A stretch of 64,000 bases of DNA from positions 1 to 64,000 of the forward strand of contig JANJUX010000031.1 in the NCBI GenBank assembly GCA_024710355.1. Reading direction: 5' to 3'. Source of the DNA: Candidatus Rifleibacteriota bacterium (GTDB taxonomy: Bacteria; Muiribacteriota; Ozemobacteria; Ozemobacterales; Ozemobacteraceae). Under the pieces are notes generated by a model that saw only the letters and a program-made list of their open reading frames with translations, was not told the origin of the DNA and searched no databases. The first letter of the stretch is position 1. Every line of letters begins with the position of its first letter. Position numbers and translations under genes: made by a program. Shown here in pieces: positions 33,452-42,397 of this stretch.

Positions 33452-33901
33452 TTGGTCAACGATATAAACAACGCACTTGCCACTGAATTTATGCACCGCT
33501 ATCAGACTCTGCTGAAAGATTATCAGAATCTGCAGACCCGCACTGACCGGAAAATTGCCGACGCCGCCGACTCGGGCCGTGCCGACCTGCTGCTGGCGAT
33601 CCTGCCCGCCGTCGACAGCCTCAAGAACGCCCTGGCACATGCCGGCAGCAACGACCCCGCCGGCCAGTTCGCCGCCGGCTTCGAACTCTGGGCCCGTCAG
33701 TTCCTGGAAATTCTTGAGAAACAGGGTCTGCAGACAATCGCTTCACCCGGCGAACTTTTCAACCCGAACCTGCACGAATCTGTAGGTGGGGTGCCCGGTA
33801 ACGAAAGCCAGATCGGTAAAATTGCCGAAGTCTGCCTGCCCGGCTACGCCTTCCGCGAAAAGCTCCTCAGAGTCGCCAGGGTGCGAATCTTCGTCGAATA
33901 A
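33452..33901 (+). CDS. grpE: GrpE-family nucleotide exchange factor, short
   Basis: 149 aa from TTG at 33452, chosen because AGGAG (33441-33445) lies 6 nt upstream. Alternatives upstream overlap the ribosome binding site. It has the long dimerising helix (ALATEFMHRYQTLLKDYQNLQTRTDRK) and then the GrpE beta-wing: GELFNPNLHESVGGVPGNESQIGKIAEVCLPGYAFREKLLRVARVRI. GrpE exchanges ADP for ATP on DnaK. It is shorter at the N-terminus than usual GrpE (about 190 aa), and dnaK or dnaJ is not adjacent, so it may be a second, specialised copy. AbgT follows after 20 nt. Confidence 0.85.
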   Translation: MVNDINNALATEFMHRYQTLLKDYQNLQTRTDRKIADAADSGRADLLLAILPAVDSLKNALAHAGSNDPAGQFAAGFELWARQFLEILEKQGLQTIASPGELFNPNLHESVGGVPGNESQIGKIAEVCLPGYAFREKLLRVARVRIFVE

Positions 33902-33921
33902 ATTTATAAAAAGGGTTAAAA

Positions 33922-35457
33922 ATGGAAGAGATTCAGGCAAAGAGCATTACCCAGAGAGCACTCGATGTAATCGAAAAGATCGGCAATCGTCTGCCGCATC
34001 CGGTAACGATTTTCGTGATATTCAGCGTTCTGGTTGTCATCATATCGGAGATCGCGGCAAGACTTGGCGTGAGCGCGACCTTTACCTCAGGCCATAATGT
34101 TCAAAAGACGGTTGAGGCGGTAAGTCTGCTTTCTGCCGCTGGCATCAGGCACATTTTTTCATCAGCCGTAACCAATTTTACCGGTTTTGCCCCCCTCGGA
34201 ACCGTTCTGGTCGCCATGCTTGGCGTCGGCGTTGCCGAGCGCACCGGCTTGATCAGGGCAGCTCTCCGACTGATGGTGCTTAAAACACCCCCGCGACTGA
34301 TCACGCTGGGCGTGGTTTTTGCCGGAATCATGTCGAATATTGCTTCTGACGCCGGTTATGTCGTTCTGGTGCCGCTCGGAGCCCTGGTTTTTCTCAGTGT
34401 CGGTCGGCACCCGCTTGCCGGTCTGGCCGCTGCATTTGCCGGGGTCAGCGGCGGTTTCAGCGCCAATCTTCTCGTCGGAACCATCGACCCGCTTCTTGGT
34501 GGTATTACGACCGAAGCGGCAAAATTCATCGATGCGTCGTATGTCGTTGACCCGACGGCCAACTGGTATTTCATGATTGTCTCGACTTTTGTCATAGCGA
34601 TTATCGGCACCTGGGTAACCGAAAAGATTGTTGAGCCCAGGCTCGGGCATTATTCCGGTGATGCTGAAGAAAAGATCGAAGCACTTACCGAAGCCGAAAA
34701 GTTAGGTATCAGGTCCGCTTTTATCACAGCAATCGTTTTTACACTGCTGATTGCAGCGCTTGTGCTTCCTGAGTCCGGCGTGCTGCGGCACCCGGAGACC
34801 GGTGCTATCATCGGGCGTTCGCCATTCATGGAAGGCCTGGTTCCGATTATTGCGATGTTCTTCTTTTTTCCGGGGCTTGCTTTTGGCATTAAAAACGGTT
34901 CTGTGAAGAACGACAAAGACGTTGCCCACGCCGTCGGCAAATCAATGGGAACCATGGGCGATTATCTCGTTCTGGCATTCGTTGCCGGCCAGTTTGTCGC
35001 CTATTTCGCCTACACCAACCTCGGAACCATCATCGCGGTCAAGGGCGCCGGCTTTTTAAGCGCCACCGGCCTGACCGGCATGCCGATGATCGTAGCCTTC
35101 GTGCTGCTGTCTGCCTGTATCAACCTTTTTATTGGCTCAGCCTCGGCGAAATGGGCGATCATGGCGCCGGTTTTCGTGCCGATGTTCATGGTTCTCGGCT
35201 ATTCCCCTGAATTCACGCAGCTTGCCTACCGCGTCGGCGATTCGGTAACCAACATCATTTCGCCGCTGATGTCGTATTTCGCCGTAATCGTCGCCTTCGC
35301 CGAAAAATACGAAGAAGACATCGGTCTCGGCACCCTGATTTCAGTGATGCTGCCCTTCTCGCTGGCCTTCCTGATCGGCTGGACAACCCTTCTGGTAATC
35401 TGGTATTACGCCGGCCTCCCGATCGGCCCCGGCATCAGCATGCTCCTGGCCAGATAA
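33922..35457 (+). CDS. AbgT-family transporter
   Basis: 511-aa membrane protein of the AbgT (p-aminobenzoyl-glutamate) family. It opens with ALDVIEKIGNRLPHPVTIFVIFSVLVV and has VTNFTGFAPLGTVLVAMLGVGVAERTGLI. The re-entrant hairpin region reads DAGYVVLVPLGALVFLSVGRHPLAGLAAAFAGVSGGFSANLL, and the C-terminal half has NLFIGSASAKWAIMAPVFVPMFM. Family members import p-aminobenzoyl-glutamate or export sulfonamides using a sodium or proton gradient; the substrate here is not known. Co-oriented with grpE with a 20-nt gap. Confidence 0.9.
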   Translation: MEEIQAKSITQRALDVIEKIGNRLPHPVTIFVIFSVLVVIISEIAARLGVSATFTSGHNVQKTVEAVSLLSAAGIRHIFSSAVTNFTGFAPLGTVLVAMLGVGVAERTGLIRAALRLMVLKTPPRLITLGVVFAGIMSNIASDAGYVVLVPLGALVFLSVGRHPLAGLAAAFAGVSGGFSANLLVGTIDPLLGGITTEAAKFIDASYVVDPTANWYFMIVSTFVIAIIGTWVTEKIVEPRLGHYSGDAEEKIEALTEAEKLGIRSAFITAIVFTLLIAALVLPESGVLRHPETGAIIGRSPFMEGLVPIIAMFFFFPGLAFGIKNGSVKNDKDVAHAVGKSMGTMGDYLVLAFVAGQFVAYFAYTNLGTIIAVKGAGFLSATGLTGMPMIVAFVLLSACINLFIGSASAKWAIMAPVFVPMFMVLGYSPEFTQLAYRVGDSVTNIISPLMSYFAVIVAFAEKYEEDIGLGTLISVMLPFSLAFLIGWTTLLVIWYYAGLPIGPGISMLLAR

Positions 35458-35632
35458 GGCCCTAGAATCAAAACAACCGGATATTTAGCAGGTCTTCCAT
35501 TCATTCAATGCTGCCATATAAGCCACTAATGCTCATTCCGGCGTTGTCTACATAGCGACTACAATCCAAAGTTTTGTTTAAAAATAAAAAGGCTCGATTA
35601 TAGTCGAAACTTTTGCTGAGAAATCAGGCCTG

Positions 35633-35661
35633 TTGACATCTGCGGGCGGGGCGGGTAGACT
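35633..35661 (+). promoter_or_regulatory. Promoter of the tgt fusion gene
   Basis: Consensus TTGACA (35633-35638), 17 nt G-rich spacer, TAGACT (35656-35661), 37 nt before the ATG. Confidence 0.75.
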
Positions 35662-35698
35662 TTGCCGAAATCTACAGAACAGGGCACAGAGATACAGC

Positions 35699-37765
35699 AT
35701 GAGCAGATTGAATTTCAGGGTTGAGGCGCGCTGTTGGGGCACGCGGGCGCGGGCGGGGCGGTTCACGGCGCTGCATGGCGAGGTGGTGACGCCTGTTTTT
35801 ATGCCGGTTGGCACGCGGGCGACGGTCAAGAGTCAGACGGTCGAGACCCTCAAGGCGACGGGGGCACAGGTGCTGCTCGCCAATACCTATCATCTGCTGC
35901 TGCGGCCGGGGCCGGAGGTATTCAGGCGCTTCGGCGGCATTCATAAGTTTATGAACTGGGATCAGCCGGTCCTTACCGATTCGGGCGGGTTTCAGATTTT
36001 CTCGCTGCACCGTTCGCGCGAAATGAACGAAGAGGGCGCGCGCTTTCAGAGCTACATCGATGGAAAAAGCTTCATGCTGACACCGGAATTGAGTATCGAC
36101 ATGCAGAAAGCGATCGGCAGCGACATCATGATGGTGCTCGACCAGTGTATTCCGTCGACCGCCGGCCACGATGAGGCGAAAGCGGCGATGGAACTGACGC
36201 ACCGCTGGGCGCTGCGCTCGCTTGCAGCGCGCGAGGATTCGCCGCAGTCGATGTTCGGCATCGTGCAGGGCGCCTGCCACCATGACCTGCGCCGGCAGAG
36301 TGCCGAATTTTTGCGACAACTGCCGTTCGACGGCATGGCGATCGGCGGCCTGGCCGTCGGGGAAACCAGCGATCTGCGCTACGAATTTACCGGGCTCGTC
36401 GCCGAGATGCTGCCTGAGCATCTGCCGCGCTACCTGATGGGCGTCGGCACGCCGCTCGACATTCTCGAAGCGGTGCACCGCGGCGTCGACATGTTCGACT
36501 GCATCATGCCCTCGCAGCTCGGGCACCGTGGCACTGTCTACACTTCGCATGGCAAGATGCAGCTGCGCCGCAGCGTTTATAAATTTGCCGAAGAAAAGCT
36601 CGATGCGACCTGCGACTGCATCACCTGCCGCGATTATTCGCGCGCCTATCTGCATCACCTGATCAAATCGGACGAGCCGCTCGGCTGGCATCTGCTCGTG
36701 ACCCACAATCTGGCCTTTTATCACCGCCTGACCCGCGAAATGCGCGAAAGCATCGTTGCCGGCACCTTTGAGCGCCTCTATGAAAGAAAACGGGTCGAAC
36801 TCGCCCGCGACGACGAAGATAACCCGGGCACGCCGCCACGCCGCAACCAGGTCAAAATTCCGCGGCTCGGCGATTACGAAGTGCATTTCAACCCGAAAGG
36901 CTTTGCCAGCATCAAACAGATCAGTTCGGGCGAAATCATGCACTCGGTCAACCCGCCGGCCGAAGAGGCCAACCGTCTGTATGTCGAGCAATCGGGGCTG
37001 GCGCAGCGGCTGTTGAAAAATTCACAAGCGAATGGTGCAGAAGACCTGGTGGTATGGGATGTGGGCCTGGGCGCGGCTTCGAACGCAATGGCTGCGGTGC
37101 GCTGCTTTGAGCAGGTGCTCGGCGAAACGAATATCGAGCAGGGCGGGGCTGGCAGAACGGGCGGGCTCAGGCATCTGCATCTGATCAGTTTTGAATGCGA
37201 TTTAGACCCGCTGGCGCTGGCGTATAAAAATAACCGCAATTTCCCGCATCTGTTTCATGGGGCGCCGGCGCGGCTGCTCGAAAAGCGCCGCTGGGAACAC
37301 AGCTCCGGCCTGTGCACCTGGGAACTCTTTCATGGCGACTTTCTCGAGCTGTTCAAAACCGCCAGGGTTCCGGATATCGTCTTTTTCGACCCGTTCTCGG
37401 CGAAAACCGACCGCTCGTTCTGGACCTACCAGACCTTTCTGATGCTTTATGAATATTTTAAAGGCGCTGACACAGCCCTTTATACCTATTCGACCTCGAC
37501 TGCGGTCAGAGCCGCGCTGCTGGCTGCGGGTTTCCTGGTCGGCAACGGCGTCGGCACCGGCCCGAAAGAGGCGACGACTGTCGCTTTCACCAGTGTCGCT
37601 GCCCATGCCAGGCACAGGAACGCTCCGGCACTGCTCGGGCCGGAATGGCTGCAGCGCTGGCACCGCAGCGGGTCACGCTTTCCGCGTGGGCTGGCCGAGG
37701 CTGATCAGCCAGGTTTCTGTGACAAAATCGAAAATCACCCGCAGTTCTCAATCCCGGGTCAGTGA
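35699..37765 (+). CDS. tgt: tRNA-guanine transglycosylase fused to an MnmC-like methyltransferase domain
   Basis: 688 aa. Residues 1-375 are a queuine-type tRNA-guanine transglycosylase that swaps G34 for a preQ1-type base. Asp94 in LTDSGGFQIFSL and nucleophile Asp267 in GVDMFDCIMPSQ are present; the zinc site is Cys305/Cys307/Cys310 (CDCITC) with a following His. Residues about 385-650 form a SAM-dependent Rossmann domain close to the MnmC methyltransferase (Methyltransf_30): DLVVWDVGLGAASNAMAA, VPDIVFFDPFSAKTDRSFWTY, LYTYSTSTAVRAALLAAGF. MnmC-type enzymes methylate nm5U34. A normal Tgt ends near residue 375, so this is a true in-frame fusion. The segment after the nucleophile (IMPSQLGHRGTVYT) differs from the usual PTRxARHGTAFT. 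The start ATG has no strong Shine-Dalgarno. Confidence 0.85.
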   Translation: MSRLNFRVEARCWGTRARAGRFTALHGEVVTPVFMPVGTRATVKSQTVETLKATGAQVLLANTYHLLLRPGPEVFRRFGGIHKFMNWDQPVLTDSGGFQIFSLHRSREMNEEGARFQSYIDGKSFMLTPELSIDMQKAIGSDIMMVLDQCIPSTAGHDEAKAAMELTHRWALRSLAAREDSPQSMFGIVQGACHHDLRRQSAEFLRQLPFDGMAIGGLAVGETSDLRYEFTGLVAEMLPEHLPRYLMGVGTPLDILEAVHRGVDMFDCIMPSQLGHRGTVYTSHGKMQLRRSVYKFAEEKLDATCDCITCRDYSRAYLHHLIKSDEPLGWHLLVTHNLAFYHRLTREMRESIVAGTFERLYERKRVELARDDEDNPGTPPRRNQVKIPRLGDYEVHFNPKGFASIKQISSGEIMHSVNPPAEEANRLYVEQSGLAQRLLKNSQANGAEDLVVWDVGLGAASNAMAAVRCFEQVLGETNIEQGGAGRTGGLRHLHLISFECDLDPLALAYKNNRNFPHLFHGAPARLLEKRRWEHSSGLCTWELFHGDFLELFKTARVPDIVFFDPFSAKTDRSFWTYQTFLMLYEYFKGADTALYTYSTSTAVRAALLAAGFLVGNGVGTGPKEATTVAFTSVAAHARHRNAPALLGPEWLQRWHRSGSRFPRGLAEADQPGFCDKIENHPQFSIPGQ

Positions 37766-37865
37766 AGTCCCGGCCCTGATTAAACTGCAGAAAACCGATC
37801 AAGGCAGATAAGCAGGATAAGAAATAACGTTATATAATGGCCTGAATATAAAATGAGGTGAACAA

Positions 37866-38687
37866 ATGTTTAAAATTAAACAGAAAGTTATCACTCTGGG
37901 GCTCGCAACCGCCATGACGCTGCTGGTTTCGTCAGCAGATGCCAAGCTGTGCATCGGCTGCAGCGTCGAACTGCCTGATAATGCCAATTTCTGCGCCGGC
38001 TGCCTGACGCCGCAACCGAAAGCTGCAAAGTTGGCAGGGCCTCAGACCTCACAGCCGGCCGATCTGCGTGAGCAGGTTCTTGACCTTTTCTCATTTCTCG
38101 ATGAATTCGAAGCGCATTTTCATGATATTCAGTATCTCAACGTGCTTGGCAAGATGCCTGATGTCAAAACCCGTTTCCAGAATGCCGCTGCCAGGTATAA
38201 AAAGCTTGAACCCAGGCTGCCCGAAGAATTGACGATTTTGGCGCAGCTGTATGCCGCAAAGTTTCAGCTTTTTGAAGGCATGACCGGAATCATGAAAAAC
38301 CTGCGCCTCGACGGCGGCTACCGGGCTGCGCTGGTCAAGTCGAGCATGGTGGTGATGCACCTTTACAATCAGGTGATCGACACTTTCAGGGCACCGAAAA
38401 CCTATGACCGCGCGGCTCTCGAAGCTCTAAAAAAGCGGGTTGCCAATATTCCGAAGCGCACGCAGAAATACGCGGTCACGGCAAAATACCTGCAGCTGGG
38501 CAAGCAGCAGGTGCCTGGCGGCGAAAAGGTCATGGTTCTCGGCATTCAGGGCAAAAGGGCGCACGTTCTCTACATGGGCCCGAGCATGGATAACAACCCG
38601 GTCGAAGGCATGCTGAGCCTGCGCGACCTCGAAAAGCGCACGACCTGGCAGCGCGAAAACGTTTTCTTTTTCGACGAGGCTCAATGA
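37866..38687 (+). CDS. Secreted protein with Cys4 zinc-ribbon-like motif
   Basis: 273 aa with a signal peptide (VITLGLATAMTLLVSSADA). The mature N-terminus carries CIGCSVELPDNANFCAGC, two CxxC pairs like a zinc ribbon or rubredoxin knuckle. A helical middle region follows, and a C-terminal SH3-like part has KVMVLGIQGKRAHVLYMG. Having a CxxC-ribbon immediately after the signal peptide is unusual. No known family recognised. It overlaps the next gene by 4 nt, so the two are co-translated. Confidence 0.7.
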   Translation: MFKIKQKVITLGLATAMTLLVSSADAKLCIGCSVELPDNANFCAGCLTPQPKAAKLAGPQTSQPADLREQVLDLFSFLDEFEAHFHDIQYLNVLGKMPDVKTRFQNAAARYKKLEPRLPEELTILAQLYAAKFQLFEGMTGIMKNLRLDGGYRAALVKSSMVVMHLYNQVIDTFRAPKTYDRAALEALKKRVANIPKRTQKYAVTAKYLQLGKQQVPGGEKVMVLGIQGKRAHVLYMGPSMDNNPVEGMLSLRDLEKRTTWQRENVFFFDEAQ

Positions 38688-39280
38688 GCAGCAGACAATG
38701 CCTGGCGCTGTTCGACTTCGACGGCACGATCACGACGCATGACAGCTTCCGCGATTTCCTGATTTTCTTTTTCGGGAAGCGGCGTTTCATGCTGGGCTGC
38801 CTGTGCGCGGCCCCGTGGCTGCTCGCTTATCTGCTGCGCCTGATCAGCAACCAGACGGCCAAGCAGCAGGTAACCCGCATTTTCTTTGCCGGCATGCCAC
38901 AAAAAAACTTCGAAGAAAAGGCAAAAGCTTTTGCAACCGGTATTTTGAATGAAATTGTGCGCCCGGCTGCCATTGAGAAAATTCGCTGGCACCGGCAACA
39001 GGGGCACCGCGTAATTCTCGTTTCGGCATCATTTACCGATTATCTCAAATTCTGGTGCGAACAGCACGGCATCGAAATCATCTCGACCCGGCTTGAAAGC
39101 AAAGACGGCATTCTCACCGGAAATTTCGCGACACCGAACTGTTTCGGCCCCGAAAAAGTCAGGCGAATCAGAGAAGTCTTGGATATTGCTGATTACCAGA
39201 CCATTTACGCCTACGGCGACTCGCGTGGCGACCGCGAAATGCTCGAAATCGCCCACGAAAAGGGCTATCGCATCTTTTAA
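38684..39280 (+). CDS. HAD-superfamily phosphatase, subfamily IB
   Basis: 198-aa phosphoserine-phosphatase-like hydrolase. Motif I is FDFDGTITTHDS, motif II the Ser in ILVSASFTDYL, and motif III/IV are the Lys of GPEKVRRI and GDSRGDREMLEIA. The cap insert after motif I has a hydrophobic stretch (LCAAPWLLAYLLRLI), typical of HAD-IB proteins that act on phosphoserine, phosphocholine or lipid phosphates. The substrate is unknown. Coupled to the secreted Cys4 protein by a 4-nt overlap. Confidence 0.85.
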   Translation: MSSRQCLALFDFDGTITTHDSFRDFLIFFFGKRRFMLGCLCAAPWLLAYLLRLISNQTAKQQVTRIFFAGMPQKNFEEKAKAFATGILNEIVRPAAIEKIRWHRQQGHRVILVSASFTDYLKFWCEQHGIEIISTRLESKDGILTGNFATPNCFGPEKVRRIREVLDIADYQTIYAYGDSRGDREMLEIAHEKGYRIF

Positions 39281-39368
39281 CCTGCCGCGCGTTTCTTCTG
39301 CCAGCATCGCTGCGCCTGCCTGGCTGAGCGAAGACCCTTAAGCCGTTTGCCAAAGCCATTTATAATAA

Positions 39369-39386
39369 AAACATACCGGTATGTTT
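39369..39386. promoter_or_regulatory. 18-bp palindrome AAACATACCGGTATGTTT
   Basis: Perfect palindrome, of the form bound by many TetR-family repressors, 3 nt after TATAAT (39361-39366). It lies 100 nt upstream of the Lys-rich mini-gene. No TetR gene is in the window, so the regulator is unknown. Confidence 0.5.
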
Positions 39387-39485
39387 CGCCGGAAACTTAT
39401 TTTTGAAATGGGCTGGTGTAACTATGCACGGACGTGTTAAAAGTAAAATAGTCCTGTAAAAATTTATTATCTCTGGAGATTAACA

Positions 39486-39587
39486 ATGGGTAAAGAGTTG
39501 AGAACCACCAAGGAAACCAAAAAGCCTGCAACCAAAACCCCCAAGGAAAAAAAAGAAGCAAAGAGACTCAAAAAAGAATCAAAGTGA
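39486..39587 (+). CDS. Lysine-rich mini-protein
   Basis: 33-residue protein starting MGKELRTTKETKKPATK and ending LKKESK. It is made almost entirely of Lys, Glu, Thr and Arg. GGAG lies 9 nt before the ATG and a terminator follows. Similar tiny basic proteins with an MGKE start are seen in many bacteria and have no known function. Too short for statistical proof of coding; the RBS and terminator support it. Confidence 0.55.
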   Translation: MGKELRTTKETKKPATKTPKEKKEAKRLKKESK

Positions 39588-39647
39588 TTTAGCGGCATTT
39601 TTTCCGGCCTGATTGGCCAGAATACGCAAATATTTGAACACCTGAAG

Positions 39648-39698
39648 TGCTGAGGCTTGTTTGAAGCGTTTATCGCGCTGATACGCCTCAGCATTTTT
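39648..39698 (+). terminator. Terminator after the mini-gene
   Basis: TGCTGAGGC (39648-39656) pairs with GCCTCAGCA (39685-39693), followed by TTTTTG. The loop is long but contains an inner GCG/CGC pairing. Confidence 0.6.
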
Positions 39699-39734
39699 GT
39701 TTACAAGTCAGTTCCGGCACGGGCGACGTATTTT

Positions 39735-39818
39735 CGTCATGCCCGCGTCAGCGTGCATCTCAGGCAAAAGGTTAGATCCCCGCCTGTACACCTCCGGGGC
39801 ATAAGCGCGGGGGTGACA
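39735..39818. repeat. REP-like interspersed palindromic repeat, copy 1
   Basis: Begins CGTCATGCCCGCG, has GGTTAGATCCCCGCCTG in the middle and ends GCGCGGGGGTGAC, with imperfect complementarity between the two ends. A second copy is at 62128-62194. The remaining bases to 40027 hold only the promoter region of the SH3 gene. Confidence 0.55.
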
Positions 39819-40027
39819 TAATCCGGTTCCGTCATTTCTGGCGCAGACCCGAAAGCCATGAATTTAATGCATTTGTCCTGGGCTCGCTGACAGGCTGCTT
39901 TGCCGGTCATTGGGAAGTGTCTGGCTGCAAGATTTTTGAACATAAATGGTATCTGGCTGGAAAAAAATAAAACTTTGTCAGCAGAAAACTGGTATAAGAA
40001 AAAACGTAGATTCTTAAGGAGACAGTC

Positions 40028-41086
40028 ATGCGCAAAATCATTTATCTTCTTCTAATGTGCAGCCTCGTCTGTATTACAGGCTGGGCCTCGCCGTTTGAAG
40101 AAAAGGAAATCCGTATCGAAGAGGGCAGGGGAGCCGGCGGCCCGTCGACGATCAGCGGAACCGTTCATACTCCAGGCGCCAGATTGAATATCAGAAGCGC
40201 GGCATGGGGCAAAGTCGTCGGCCAGCTTGGCCATGGCAGCCGGGTAACGATTGTCGGTTCGAGTGGCGACTGGTATAAAATCGCTTACAAAGGTTCGACA
40301 CGTTACGTTCATAAGAATTATGTAAGCACTTCGGGCCAGAAAGCTTCGGGAAAAGCTCCGGTAAAAGGCGTCAGCGGCGCCGCACGCACCGGAACCGTCG
40401 ACACCAACGGCTATACTCTCAATGTCAGGTCTGGGCCATGGGGCAGTATCGTCGGCAGTCTGCGCGATAACGCGAAAGTGACCATTGTCGGGCAGAGCGG
40501 CGACTGGTACAAGATTTCTTACAACGGTAAAACCCGCTATGTTCACAAAAAATACATTAAGTCCGGCAGTCAGACTGTGGCCAGCAAACCAAAAACCAGT
40601 GGTGGTTCTTCGTCGAATGCTTCCACTTATAAAGCCTCAGTTATTGGTGATGCCATGGGCGATGGCAGTGTGGCCGGTGCAATTACCTGGTCACGCGATC
40701 AGATAAACGGCACAAAACGCGGCTATAACGTTAACAACGGCATGAGGTCAAGCAACCCGAAAGCCTGGGCCGGCTGGTGTCTGGCGTTTGTCAATACTTC
40801 ATACGGCCGCAAAAAACCGTTGCTTGCTGCCCCCAGTGCCATTCAAAGCTACTACAAATGTAAAGCCGCCGGCAAAATTGTTGTCAATAAAAACCCGCCG
40901 GCTGGTGCCGTAATGTTCACCGGCACCGTGCCCGGAAACCCCTACGGTCACATTTTCATGGCCACCGGCAAAATGCACGGGCCAAATGACCCGATCATCA
41001 TCACGACCACCAGCTACGGCGTCAAGGAAATGCCATTGAGTCAGATGTGGAAAGGCCCGAAGTATCTCGGCTGGGCAATGCCCTGA
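40028..41086 (+). CDS. Secreted SH3-domain cysteine-peptidase-like protein
   Basis: 352 aa. The signal peptide is MRKIIYLLLMCSLVCITGWA. Two bacterial SH3 repeats follow (about 40-105 and 120-180), each with LN(I/V)RS and GDWYKI.Y.G..RYVH.., then a Ser/Thr/Lys linker. The C-terminal domain (about 210-352) has NPKAWAGWCLAFVNTSYG and PYGHIFMATG. A Cys and a His in these positions fit a CHAP/NlpC-type amidase or endopeptidase. The likely role is cell-wall hydrolysis or binding; catalysis is inferred from the Cys/His pair. RBS AAGGAGA precedes the ATG. Confidence 0.75.
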   Translation: MRKIIYLLLMCSLVCITGWASPFEEKEIRIEEGRGAGGPSTISGTVHTPGARLNIRSAAWGKVVGQLGHGSRVTIVGSSGDWYKIAYKGSTRYVHKNYVSTSGQKASGKAPVKGVSGAARTGTVDTNGYTLNVRSGPWGSIVGSLRDNAKVTIVGQSGDWYKISYNGKTRYVHKKYIKSGSQTVASKPKTSGGSSSNASTYKASVIGDAMGDGSVAGAITWSRDQINGTKRGYNVNNGMRSSNPKAWAGWCLAFVNTSYGRKKPLLAAPSAIQSYYKCKAAGKIVVNKNPPAGAVMFTGTVPGNPYGHIFMATGKMHGPNDPIIITTTSYGVKEMPLSQMWKGPKYLGWAMP

Positions 41087-41259
41087 GTCTGTGCTATGTT
41101 AGGTTCCTGCCACCCGTATCTGCCTTTGCGGGCAAGAAATTCGCGAGCGCAGGCCTGCCTCTTCGTAGTGCAGGTGCGGGAACGTCGCAGAGACCTGCAG
41201 AGAAACAGACAGATGCTTTCAGGCCGACATGGCCTGTAACAAAAATAAAAGGTAAAAAC

Positions 41260-42228
41260 ATGAAGAAAATCATAATTTCAGCGGTATTTGCGGCCATGGC
41301 AACCTTCCCGGTTCTGGCTCTCGATTTGAATCTCAGCGTCAAAGGCGAAGGTCTAAGCGTTTTGACGGCAAAAGAAGCGCCGGAAGGCTTTGGGCGAGGT
41401 CTGCCGATGGGCCCCGCGTCTCTGCATTATTCGGGCGCCAGTCTCTGGGCAGTAGACTCGATCGCCGGCCGGCTGGTCGAGTTTAACAGCGAAGGAAAAG
41501 AAGTTGCCAGTTTAACTGTCAAAGATGGCGATAAGCTGGTTATTTCCGATTTTGCGATGATTGCCGACGAAGCGGGTAAAAACAAGGGCTTCTGGCTTGT
41601 TGGCTCAGAAAAACCCGAAGTTATTAAAATTGATAATACGGGCAATATACTTGCCAGTTTTGCAACTGATCTGAGTATTCAGACCCGCGTTGAAATGCTT
41701 CCGGGTGGCCGCCTGGCCATTTTCGATCAGGGCATGTCTGCTTTCGCAGTTTACGATGAAACCGGCAAGATGCTGTTCAAACAGAGCGGCATCGGCAGCG
41801 GTATTGCCATTGAAAAAAATGGCGATATCCTTTTTCTCAGTCTTGAAGAAGTCGGGCTCGAAGACAAGTTGTTCCTCTGCCGCCGCACTGATGCCGATGG
41901 TAAGATCAGTAAGGTCTGCGAGTTACCATTTGCCCCCGAATCGAACCCGGCATTGCTGCTTGGCCTCGAGAACGGTCAGGTGCTGGTCGGCTTTCATTCC
42001 CTCGACGAGGAAAGCGACGAAGCCACCTACAATATTTGCAGAGTCGCTGCTGACGGCAATGTTTCTGCGACCATGAATACCGGTTTTCCGGCGGCATTTA
42101 TCAGCCGGCCGGTGATCAGTGACGGTGATAAACTGCTGCTGGTTTCATTCGTCGAAGAGAACGGGCAGTATCTGCTGCGCCTGTCTGACCTGGTCGAAGA
42201 ACTCATCGAAGAAGCCGCCGAAGGCTGA
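41260..42228 (+). CDS. Secreted beta-propeller-like protein
   Basis: 322 aa from ATG 41260, the first start that gives a signal peptide (MKKIIISAVFAAMATFPVLA); the frame is open upstream into the previous gene. The mature part has repeated short beta-strand blocks (ASLWAVDSIAGRLVEFNSEGKEV, IDNTGNILASFA, VYDETGKMLFKQSG), the feel of NHL- or PQQ-like propellers. No catalytic residues recognised. Terminated by a strong hairpin. Confidence 0.65.
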   Translation: MKKIIISAVFAAMATFPVLALDLNLSVKGEGLSVLTAKEAPEGFGRGLPMGPASLHYSGASLWAVDSIAGRLVEFNSEGKEVASLTVKDGDKLVISDFAMIADEAGKNKGFWLVGSEKPEVIKIDNTGNILASFATDLSIQTRVEMLPGGRLAIFDQGMSAFAVYDETGKMLFKQSGIGSGIAIEKNGDILFLSLEEVGLEDKLFLCRRTDADGKISKVCELPFAPESNPALLLGLENGQVLVGFHSLDEESDEATYNICRVAADGNVSATMNTGFPAAFISRPVISDGDKLLLVSFVEENGQYLLRLSDLVEELIEEAAEG

Positions 42229-42243
42229 ATTCAAGACGCCACG

Positions 42244-42279
42244 GCCGCCGGCAGAGAAAGCTTTGCCGGCGGCTTTTTT
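42244..42279 (+). terminator. Strong intrinsic terminator
   Basis: GCCGCCGGCA / TGCCGGCGGC, a 10-bp perfect stem with a 10-nt loop, followed by TTTTTT. Confidence 0.85.
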
Positions 42280-42397
42280 ATGGCCCTTCGGCAGGCTCAG
42301 GGATCGTTGAATTTTTTTCCGGTTGCGTTTTGGCGGGGTTTGCCTGTAAGGTATTGGCAACCCAAATTATAGAGTTTTTGCAGGGAAGGAGTCAGAC

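Noticed and set aside
35672..36991. 439-codon frame on the minus strand inside tgt
   Set aside because: Antisense to conserved Tgt catalytic motifs.
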